Source of the DNA: Gammaproteobacteria bacterium
GTDB taxonomy: Bacteria > Pseudomonadota > Gammaproteobacteria > Steroidobacterales > Steroidobacteraceae
NCBI GenBank assembly: GCA_003162555.1
Contig: PMNQ01000058.1
Span: 6,485-12,508, forward strand
Direction of reading: 5' to 3'
Length of the DNA stretch: 6,024 nt
Shown: piece by piece, positions 1 to 5,918 of the stretch
How positions within the stretch are numbered: position 1 is the first letter of the stretch
Layout: the number at the start of each line of letters is the position of its first letter
The notes under the pieces: model-generated
What the model was told of the DNA's origin: nothing
Seen by the model: only the letters and a program-made list of their open reading frames with translations
The model's database searches: none
Translations under genes and position numbers: made by a program

Positions 1-1654
1 TCAGCATCAGCTGCTTGATCTCGCGCAGCACCTGCTGTCCGGGCTGATCGGCCGGGTGCGCCTTGCCAGCGAACAGGAACAGCACCGGCCGGTCGGAGCC
101 GTCGATAAGTTTCGCGAGCCGCGCGCGGTCGCGCAGCAGGAGCGCGGCGCGCTTGTAGGTGGCAAAGCGGCGCGCGAATCCGAGCGTGAGCACATCGGGG
201 CGCTGCGGATCGAGCAGGCGCGTGACATGCCGCAGTTCGGCGACGCTCAGGCCCTGCGCCGCGTACTGCCGGCGCATGCGTTCGCGCACGCCGCCGAGCA
301 TGCGTGCTTTGACATCCTGCGCTGTCTGCCAGAACTGCTGTTCGGGAATCCGCTCGAGCCCCTGCCAGTAAGCCGCGTCGTTGAGCCGCTCGCGCCAGTC
401 CTTGCCCATCTCGCGATCGAAGAAGCGCGCCCAGCTCTGCGCGAGGAAGGTCGGCACGTGCACGCCGTTGGTGACGTAGCCGACCGGATTTTCGCCGACC
501 GGCACGTCGTTCCAGTGATCGGCGCACAACTTCGCCGAGACGCGTCCGTGTATCCGGCTCACGCCGTTGACTCGGCGAGCGCCAGCGAGCGCGAGGCGCG
601 TCATATTGAAGCCGTGCCCGCCGGAGGGTCCACGTCCGAGCGCGATGACGCGGTCGGCGGGCAGCGCGGATTCGCGCAGGTAGGCGCTGAAGTTGCCATT
701 GAAAAGCTCGTTGCTGAATACGTCGTGGCCGGCGGCCACCGGCGTGTGCGTCGTGAACACGCATTGCGGCGCCGCGGCTTCAAGCGCGGCATCGAAGTCG
801 AGCCCGCGCGCGACGCCCTCGCGCAGCAGCTCGAGGATCAGGAACGCGGCATGGCCTTCATTGATATGCCACACGGCGGGCTCGAGGCCCAGCGCGCGCA
901 GCACGCGTACGCCGCCGATGCCGAGGATCATCTCCTGGCGGATGCGCGCCGACTCGCCGCCGCCGTACAGCCGGTGGGTGATGTCGCGGTCTTCGTGCGT
1001 GTTCTCCGGGCAATTGGTGTCGAGCAGGTACACCGCCACGCGCCCGACCTGCGCGCGCCAGACGCGCGCGGTCACCTCGTGCTCGCCGATGCGCACCTTC
1101 ACGCTGAGGCGCTTGCCCGCGGCATCTTGCACCGGCTCGACCGGCAGGTCGCGCGCATCGGTGTCGGCATACTCGGCGTGCTGCACGCCCTCGCCGTCGA
1201 CGCGCTGCGTGAAGTAGCCCTGGCGGTACAGCAGACCCACCGCAATGAAATTCAGGCGCTCGTCGCTGGCCGCCTTGCAGTAATCACCCGCCAGAATCCC
1301 CAGACCTCCCGAGTAGATCGGGAAGCTTTCATGGAAACCATATTCGGCGCAAAAATAGGCAATCAGCGGCTGGTCGCCGCGCGGCTCGACCTTGACGTAG
1401 TTATCGAGATAGTCGACGACCTGCGCGTAGCGCTCTATATATATGGAATCGCGCGCGGCGCGTTCGAGCCTGGACTGGTCTATGCAACGGAGCATGAGCC
1501 GCGGGTTACCACCTACCTGCTCCCACAGCTCAGGGTCGAGATCCTGGAACAATGCCCGCGCCGGGCGGTGCCAGCTGAAGAACAGGTTGGCGGCAAGCTC
1601 CGGCAGGCGGCTCAACGATGACGGTATCGGCGAAGTGACTTCGAGCAGCTGCAT
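1..1654 (-). CDS. glgP: Alpha-glucan (glycogen/maltodextrin) phosphorylase, N-terminal 551 codons, cut by the window edge
   Basis: Cytoplasmic GT35 enzyme that cleaves alpha-1,4-glucan with phosphate to give glucose-1-phosphate in storage-polysaccharide breakdown. Read on the minus strand from ATG at 1654, the frame stays open to the window edge. Residues about 14-125 match the DUF3417 N-terminal domain (RLPELAANLFFSWHRPAR, then CAEYGFHESFPIYSGGLG with SGGLGILAGD at 115-124). The catalytic fold follows, with VWHINEGHAAF, FTTHTP at 300-305, NMTRLALAGARRVNGVS, YVTNGVHVPTF (N396-H399), GFARRFATYKR (K501) and FLFAGKAHPAD. These are hallmarks of the short phosphorylase type, usually about 830-860 residues, so roughly 300 residues including the PLP-binding lysine lie outside. 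The start is supported by DUF3417 beginning within a few residues and by the lack of an earlier in-frame start nearby. No clear Shine-Dalgarno precedes it; the leader is pyrimidine-rich. It is divergent from the exported-protein operon. The glucan substrate cannot be told from sequence alone. Confidence 0.96.
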   Translation of the reverse strand, partial: MQLLEVTSPIPSSLSRLPELAANLFFSWHRPARALFQDLDPELWEQVGGNPRLMLRCIDQSRLERAARDSIYIERYAQVVDYLDNYVKVEPRGDQPLIAYFCAEYGFHESFPIYSGGLGILAGDYCKAASDERLNFIAVGLLYRQGYFTQRVDGEGVQHAEYADTDARDLPVEPVQDAAGKRLSVKVRIGEHEVTARVWRAQVGRVAVYLLDTNCPENTHEDRDITHRLYGGGESARIRQEMILGIGGVRVLRALGLEPAVWHINEGHAAFLILELLREGVARGLDFDAALEAAAPQCVFTTHTPVAAGHDVFSNELFNGNFSAYLRESALPADRVIALGRGPSGGHGFNMTRLALAGARRVNGVSRIHGRVSAKLCADHWNDVPVGENPVGYVTNGVHVPTFLAQSWARFFDREMGKDWRERLNDAAYWQGLERIPEQQFWQTAQDVKARMLGGVRERMRRQYAAQGLSVAELRHVTRLLDPQRPDVLTLGFARRFATYKRAALLLRDRARLAKLIDGSDRPVLFLFAGKAHPADQPGQQVLREIKQLML

Positions 1655-1721
1655 AGGGAGCGGGAGTTTATCAGCACATTTGAGTGATGTTGTTGCCCTT
1701 GGGTCAGGCGATAATCAGGCC
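1655..1721. promoter_or_regulatory. Divergent intergenic promoter region
   Basis: This 67-bp spacer separates the divergent start codons of the phosphorylase and the exported Cys protein, so it should hold promoters for both. It is more AT-rich than the flanking genes. Facing right, GATAAT (1710-1715) matches five of six -10 consensus bases; no good -35 sits at 16-18 bp spacing (TTGTTG at 1690-1695 leaves 14 bp). Facing left, GATAAA is read on the minus strand from 1672 to 1667, again without a convincing -35. The pentamers TTATC (1668-1672) and GATAA (1710-1714) are inverted copies, giving the region a symmetric look. TCAGGC occurs twice, at 1704-1709 and 1715-1720, 11 bp apart. The promoter assignment is inference. 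Confidence 0.45.
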
Positions 1722-2366
1722 GTGTATACGATTGCAATCCGCCCAGGCTCCGGCCGGCTCCTGTACCTGGTCCTGGCTCTGGGACTGGGACAGGTCTGTC
1801 GGCCGCAAGCCGCTGGCCTGTTCGGCTCCGGCCTGCCTGACTCCGGATCGATGCACATGTCATGCCTGCCTGGCGAGCGCGGTTACCTGCGTGCGAGCCT
1901 GCGCGGCGCGATCGACGCGGACCTCGACTGGCGCGGTGCACCGCTACAGTGCGAAGGCGGCGCGCGTCCGGACGGCCATGGTGTACGCGTCAGTTTCCTG
2001 GGGCCGGCAGACGCCAGCGGCCATCGGCTGCGGCTCGTGTTCGGCATCGCCGCCACGCCGGGCAATGCGCGCACCGCCTCTGCCGCCACCAACGTCACGG
2101 TCATTGTTGAAGGCGAACAGCGCGTCTACGCGACGCGCGGGGATGAGCGCTGCGCGATCGATGCCGTGGTGCAGGAGCCGCTGCCGCTCGCCAACGCGGC
2201 TGGCCCCGCCGCCGCGGCCCGCGAATACCGCATCGCAGCCCGCGGTTACTGCATCGATCCGGCGACCATGCTCGATGGCAGCGGGCGGCTCTACATCAAT
2301 CGCTTCGACTTCGCCGGCGTGGCGAGCTTTGAGGATAATGACTTGCATGCCGCCCTCCACAATTGA
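1722..2366 (+). CDS. Exported cysteine-containing protein of unknown function (possible lipoprotein)
   Basis: I do not recognise a named family or function. From GTG at 1722 it encodes 214 residues. The N-terminus has a positive region (R7, R12) and a hydrophobic stretch (LLYLVLALGLG, 13-23), so it is probably exported. C26 follows directly but the preceding GQV is not a canonical lipobox, so lipid attachment is doubtful. The mature part holds four more cysteines: C48 (before LPGERGYL), C77 (LQCEGG), C144 (DERCAID) and C177 (RGYCIDPAT). This pattern suits two disulfides in a beta-rich periplasmic domain. Other segments are DADLDWRG, RLRLVFGIA, TNVTVIVEG and a C-terminal GSGRLYINRFDFAG. The frame is open back to 1443, but that part is antisense to the phosphorylase and was trimmed. 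ATG 1851 or 1857 are later starts but would lose the signal segment. It overlaps the DUF192 gene by 20 bp, suggesting an operon and shared envelope location. Confidence 0.72.
   Translation: MYTIAIRPGSGRLLYLVLALGLGQVCRPQAAGLFGSGLPDSGSMHMSCLPGERGYLRASLRGAIDADLDWRGAPLQCEGGARPDGHGVRVSFLGPADASGHRLRLVFGIAATPGNARTASAATNVTVIVEGEQRVYATRGDERCAIDAVVQEPLPLANAAGPAAAAREYRIAARGYCIDPATMLDGSGRLYINRFDFAGVASFEDNDLHAALHN
2331..2334 (+). promoter_or_regulatory. Candidate ribosome binding site for the DUF192 gene
   Basis: GAGG lies inside the 3' end of the upstream gene. It is 3 nt before ATG 2338 and 12 nt before ATG 2347, so neither start has ideal spacing. This leaves the DUF192 start ambiguous between MTCMPPST and MPPST; both keep the signal peptide. 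Confidence 0.35.
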
Positions 2367-2832
2367 ACTACACCGGGCCCGCCTGCTGGCCGGGCTGCTC
2401 CTGCTGGCGGCCGTGTTCGGCGGCGGCGCGACCGCTCTGGCTGATGAAGACTTCCCGCGCTCGATGCTTGAGATCCGCACTGCGCATGGGCGGCAGCTGT
2501 TCCACATCCGCGTGGCCGACAACGCGGCCCGGCAAGAGCGCGGATTGATGTTCGAGACGCGGCTGCCGGCGGACGAAGGCATGCTGTTTCCGCAGGCCGA
2601 GCCGCGGATCATGAGCATGTGGATGAAGAACACTTATATACCGCTCGACATGCTGTTCATCGACAGCCGTGGCCGTATCGTCTGCCTGCTCGCCATGACC
2701 AAGACTCAATCGCTCGACATCCTCAGTTGCCCGAAGCCGGTCCTGGCCGTGCTGGAGATCGGCGGCGGCGAGGCCGCCGGGCAAGGCATCCGTGTAGGTG
2801 ACCAGGTAGTGAACGAATTGTTCAAACCCTGA
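2347..2832 (+). CDS. Periplasmic DUF192 family protein
   Basis: A 161-residue exported protein of the DUF192 (PF02643) family, whose biochemical role is not established. Residues 1-32 form a signal peptide: positive H9-R12, hydrophobic LLAGLLLLAAVF, and an ALA site giving cleavage after A32. The domain spans about 40-158 with the family signatures ERGLMF (64-69), a D/E-G-M-L-F segment (EGMLF, 77-81), MSMWMKNTYIPLDMLFID (89-106), GRIV (109-112), AVLEI (134-138) and GIRVGD (147-152). Length is normal for a secreted member. C113 and C128 flank the variable strand and could pair in the periplasm. Start choice: ATG 2347 overlaps the previous gene by 20 bp; ATG 2338 is an alternative adding three residues. 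The frame continues upstream to 1684, but that stretch is out of frame with the previous gene and looks non-coding. Overlap implies co-transcription and probably translational coupling with the exported Cys protein. Confidence 0.93.
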   Translation: MPPSTIELHRARLLAGLLLLAAVFGGGATALADEDFPRSMLEIRTAHGRQLFHIRVADNAARQERGLMFETRLPADEGMLFPQAEPRIMSMWMKNTYIPLDMLFIDSRGRIVCLLAMTKTQSLDILSCPKPVLAVLEIGGGEAAGQGIRVGDQVVNELFKP

Positions 2833-2841
2833 TGTCATTTG

Positions 2842-2852
2842 CCCCGCCGGGG
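2842..2852. terminator. Short GC palindrome after the DUF192 stop (weak terminator candidate)
   Basis: CCCC-GCC-GGGG begins 10 bp after the DUF192 stop. As RNA it could form a 4-bp hairpin with a three-base loop. No T-run follows (tgcttgtg), so it is a poor intrinsic terminator. It may be only a GC palindrome. Confidence 0.2.
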
Positions 2853-2857
2853 TGCTT

Positions 2858-2885
2858 GTGATTAGACTCCGGTCATAACAATCAC
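2858..2885. promoter_or_regulatory. Inverted repeat upstream of the TBDR (operator/promoter candidate)
   Basis: GTGATT (2858-2863) and AATCAC (2880-2885) are perfect inverted 6-mers separated by 16 bp. Between them lies CATAAC (2874-2879), a possible -10 element; TTGTGA (2856-2861) resembles a -35 box but the 12-bp spacing is too short for sigma-70. The half-sites sit where a repressor or activator controlling the receptor could bind, 46-73 bp before the ATG. Which regulator, if any, is unknown. Confidence 0.3.
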
Positions 2886-2890
2886 GGGGT

Positions 2891-2908
2891 CCCGGCGCCT
2901 CAGCCGGG
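2891..2908 (+). other. Leader hairpin before the TBDR ribosome binding site
   Basis: CCCGGC (2891-2896) and GCCGGG (2903-2908) form a perfect 6-bp all-GC stem with a 6-base loop. It ends 11 nt before the Shine-Dalgarno. If the transcript begins upstream of it, the hairpin would lie in the 5' leader and could affect mRNA stability or ribosome loading. A functional role is inference; such stems arise by chance in GC-rich DNA. Confidence 0.35.
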
Positions 2909-2919
2909 CATTCCCGCAC

Positions 2920-2925
2920 AGGGAG
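2920..2925 (+). promoter_or_regulatory. Shine-Dalgarno for the TBDR
   Basis: AGGGAG lies 5 nt before ATG 2931. It is the clearest ribosome binding site in the window and fixes the receptor start, in agreement with the signal peptide that begins there. Confidence 0.75.
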
Positions 2926-2930
2926 CGCAT

Positions 2931-5918
2931 ATGGCTAACGAGAACCTGAATGTAAGGCGTGCCGTCCTCATGGCGCTGGCCGCAGCGGCAAGTGCCGCTG
3001 CACCGGCAGTGCTGGCCGCGGATGCAGCGACCACCGGCACGCTCGAGGAAATCGTCGTCACCGGCTCGCGCGTCCACCAGGACGAGTATTCAAGTTCGGC
3101 GCCAGTCGATGTGGTGATGCCAGACCAGCAGATCGCGCGCGGCATCACCGACATTGCCAGCGCGCTGCAGACCACGACGGTCGCATCGGGTTCGCCGCAG
3201 GTCACGGCTGCGACTTCCTCTGCTTTCGTGCAGAACGGCGGCATCGGCGCGGAAACGCTGTCGTTGCGCGGCCTGGGCGCCAACCGCACGCTGGTGCTGT
3301 TGAACGGGCGTCGCGCTGGACCGGCCGGCACGCGCGGCGGCGTTTCTTCTTTCGACCTCAACGTGCTGCCGCTCGGCGCCGTCGAGCGGATCGACATCCT
3401 CAAGGACGGCGCATCGTCGATCTACGGCTCGGATGCCATCGCCGGCGTCGTCAACATCATCACCAAGAAGGGGAACGGCGGATCACTCGAGGGATTCGCC
3501 TCGCGCCCCACCAAAGCTGGTGGCGAAGAATCGCGCGTCAGCGCCACGTGGGGCCGTGCCTTCGATCGTGGCAATGTGCGCGTGACACTCGACTGGTACA
3601 AGGAATCCGAACTGGCCAAGGGCCAGCGCCAGTATTTCCGTTGCGGCGAGCAGTACATTTTCGATCCGGCAACCGGCGCGCGTGCCGATGCCATGGATCC
3701 GCGCACCGGCAAGCCGCACTGCGACGATCTGCTGTGGGGCCAGGTCTGGCTATACGACTACGCCGAGTTCTATGGCAACGGCAAAACCAACATCCCGCAT
3801 GCCGGCGCCAAGCTGGCGCAGTACGACTACGACGGCAATCTTGGCCAGTACATACCGGGCTACGCGGCAGACCCGAACCCGCCCTACGGTATCGGCACGC
3901 CGCCCGGCTGGTTCCCTGTCGAATACGACAAGACCTCCGACGGCCTCTCCAACGCCGAATCACCGATACACGACCGGACTTCGCTGATACCGAAGATCGA
4001 GCGCAAGACCATCTACGCCGATGGTGACATGAAGCTGGGCGACCAGGTGACCCTGTACGGCGAAGTGCTGCTGAACCAGCGCAAGACCACGGTGCACGAC
4101 TACCGGCAGTTCTGGACCTATATCTACAACTCCAACAGCGGGGATCTCGGGTTGCAATTTCCCGCCGGCGACAATCCTCTGGCCGCTGGCTGGACCGGCG
4201 CCAACTGGCTCAGCCCGACGCCGATCACCGATCACAACAATTCCTTCATCGACGTCAAATACCGGCGCTTCGTACTCGGGTTGCGCGGAGATCTGGGAAA
4301 ATCCTGGAACTGGGACGTCTCCTTCCAGCACAGCCATTCTGACGGCAATTACACCAGCGACCAGATCTACAACGACGCGATCGCGGACCAGCATTTTGCG
4401 ACGGGATCCTGCGTCGGCACGGTGACCTCGGTGCGCGGCGTGCCGTGCCAGGACGTGCCATGGCTCGACCCACAGTTCCTGGCCGGCAACATCTCGCCGG
4501 ACATGCAGAAATACCTGTTCGGCGACGAGACCGGCAACACCAGCTACACGCAGTGGACTGTGGAAGGCTACGCCACCGGCCCGTTGTTTCAACTGCCGGC
4601 GGGCAAGCTGAACGCGGCGCTCGGTGTGCAGTACCAATATGACGCCATCAATGACACGCCGGGCGCCATCACCCTGGCTGGAAACGCCTGGGGCACTTCG
4701 ACCGCCGGCATCACCAAGGGTGATGACAAGACCAAGGCAGTGTTTGGTGAACTTGTGGTGCCCTTGCTGCACAACCTGCCCGCCGTGAAGGACCTGACGC
4801 TGAATGGCTCGCTGCGCCACACGAATGTCGCTTCGTACGGCGGCGACACCACCTACAAGCTCGGCCTGGCCTGGCAGATTGCGCCTACGTTCAAGGTGCG
4901 ATTGAACCAGAGCACCTCGTTCCGTTCGCCGGCGTTGTTCGAGCTGTACCTTGCCGACCAGACTTCGTTCCTGTCGCAGTCGAGAATCGACCCTTGCGTC
5001 CTTTGGGGTGACGCGCTGTCTGCGGGCACGATCAACCAACGCATTGCCGACAACTGCGCTGCGGACGGTCTGGCGGCGACCTATCCCGGCGGTAACATCA
5101 CTGCCACGATCCATTCACAGGGCGGGTTTGGCCGGCTGAAAGCCGAGACTTCACGTTCCAAGACAGCCGGCTTCGTGTGGAGACCGAAGTTCGCCGATAT
5201 CAGCCTGTCTGTCGACTACTTCGACATACAGGTCAACAACGAGGTTACGCAGCTCGGTGGCCAGCAGATCGTCCGTGGCTGCTATAACTCGCTGAGCTTC
5301 CCGACCGATCCGCTGTGCAGCCTTTTCCATCGCGATCCGACCCTGAACGAAAACATCGACACGGTCGAGGATGACTACATCAACATCGCCAACCAGCAGA
5401 ACCGCGGCTTCGACATTGAGCTGAGCTACGGCTTCCACCTGGGGCCGGGCAAGATGAACATCAGCACCCAGCATACGATCCAGGTGCACGACTCCTCGGC
5501 GCTGTTCACCGGCGTGGTGACCAACACCAACGGCGAGTTCGGCGACCCGAAACACGTCGGCAACCTGAACCTGACCTACGAGGTGGGACCCTGGGAGTGG
5601 TACTACGGCGCCGAGTACATCGGGCCCGTGTCGAACGAAAATCACTTCGGTGGCGACACCACTACCTATCGCGGCTCCACCGTGCGTGTGGTGATCAGTG
5701 CTCCTGCCGTGATCTACCACGCGGTGTCGGTGACCCGCGATTTCAAGGATGCCGGCCTGAAGGCGACGCTCGGCGTCGCCAACCTGACCGACAAGCATCC
5801 GCCGCAGGTCACGACACTGAACCTGGGTGAGCTCGACACGCAGGGCAACTCGGCGTTCTACTCGCAGTACGACTGGATCGGCCGGCGCTTCTTCCTCAAC
5901 CTGAAGAAAAACTTCTGA
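2931..5918 (+). CDS. TonB-dependent outer-membrane receptor
   Basis: A complete 995-residue receptor that takes a ligand across the outer membrane with TonB/ExbB/ExbD energy. Residues 1-30 are a signal peptide (RR at 9-10, Ala-rich core, VLA site at 27-29). The TonB box is EEIVVTG at 39-45. The plug domain covers about 55-180: SLRGLGANRTLVLLNGRR (111-128), LPLGAVERIDILKDGASS (146-163), IYGSDAIAGVVNIITKK (164-180). The rest is the 22-strand barrel, with FRSPALFELY (664-673), NLTDKHPP (951-958) and a final strand ending RRFFLNLKKNF, with the terminal Phe expected for BAM-assisted insertion. Eight cysteines occur, all in the barrel part, in four close pairs: 238/264, 494/506, 689/709, 784/796. 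A long aromatic loop spans about 236-350. The ligand cannot be named: no siderophore or cobalamin signature stands out. It probably has its own promoter in the 98-bp gap upstream. Its TGA is followed at once by the next start codon. Confidence 0.97.
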   Translation: MANENLNVRRAVLMALAAAASAAAPAVLAADAATTGTLEEIVVTGSRVHQDEYSSSAPVDVVMPDQQIARGITDIASALQTTTVASGSPQVTAATSSAFVQNGGIGAETLSLRGLGANRTLVLLNGRRAGPAGTRGGVSSFDLNVLPLGAVERIDILKDGASSIYGSDAIAGVVNIITKKGNGGSLEGFASRPTKAGGEESRVSATWGRAFDRGNVRVTLDWYKESELAKGQRQYFRCGEQYIFDPATGARADAMDPRTGKPHCDDLLWGQVWLYDYAEFYGNGKTNIPHAGAKLAQYDYDGNLGQYIPGYAADPNPPYGIGTPPGWFPVEYDKTSDGLSNAESPIHDRTSLIPKIERKTIYADGDMKLGDQVTLYGEVLLNQRKTTVHDYRQFWTYIYNSNSGDLGLQFPAGDNPLAAGWTGANWLSPTPITDHNNSFIDVKYRRFVLGLRGDLGKSWNWDVSFQHSHSDGNYTSDQIYNDAIADQHFATGSCVGTVTSVRGVPCQDVPWLDPQFLAGNISPDMQKYLFGDETGNTSYTQWTVEGYATGPLFQLPAGKLNAALGVQYQYDAINDTPGAITLAGNAWGTSTAGITKGDDKTKAVFGELVVPLLHNLPAVKDLTLNGSLRHTNVASYGGDTTYKLGLAWQIAPTFKVRLNQSTSFRSPALFELYLADQTSFLSQSRIDPCVLWGDALSAGTINQRIADNCAADGLAATYPGGNITATIHSQGGFGRLKAETSRSKTAGFVWRPKFADISLSVDYFDIQVNNEVTQLGGQQIVRGCYNSLSFPTDPLCSLFHRDPTLNENIDTVEDDYINIANQQNRGFDIELSYGFHLGPGKMNISTQHTIQVHDSSALFTGVVTNTNGEFGDPKHVGNLNLTYEVGPWEWYYGAEYIGPVSNENHFGGDTTTYRGSTVRVVISAPAVIYHAVSVTRDFKDAGLKATLGVANLTDKHPPQVTTLNLGELDTQGNSAFYSQYDWIGRRFFLNLKKNF

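Noticed and set aside
56..1621. A 521-codon open frame on the plus strand
   Set aside because: It is exactly codon-aligned antisense to the phosphorylase gene. It stays open only because that GC-rich gene has no TTA, CTA or TCA codon through this stretch. The protein is rich in Arg/Ala/Val/His with no recognisable domain, while the minus strand gives clear phosphorylase motifs.
1443..1721. Upstream extension of the exported Cys protein frame
   Set aside because: It overlaps the phosphorylase gene in antisense and has no protein-like character; a signal-like N-terminus begins after GTG 1722.
1684..2346. N-terminal extension of the DUF192 frame (to a GTG at 1684)
   Set aside because: The translated stretch is Arg/Ser/Pro-rich and out of frame with the exported Cys protein, which has the protein-like composition. 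The DUF192 signal peptide begins at 2347.
2857..2885. CRP-like site (TGTGA near TCAC)
   Set aside because: The half-sites are far too widely spaced for CRP/FNR (TGTGA-N6-TCACA), and the second lacks the final A.
2368..2919. A 183-codon minus-strand frame opposite DUF192
   Set aside because: Complementary to a clear DUF192 coding sequence, with no motif.
3960..5114. A 384-codon minus-strand open frame
   Set aside because: It is a codon-register antisense shadow of the TBDR with low-complexity Arg/Val/Gly composition and no motif.
4838..5670. Similar GGDTTY-type coding segments in the TBDR (GGDTTYK and GGDTTTYR)
   Set aside because: Only a few residues are shared and the DNA differs; this is common loop chemistry rather than a repeat unit.
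5151..5798. A 215-codon minus-strand open frame
   Set aside because: Antisense shadow of the TBDR 3' half; Val/His/Gly/Asp-rich composition typical of reversed receptor codons.
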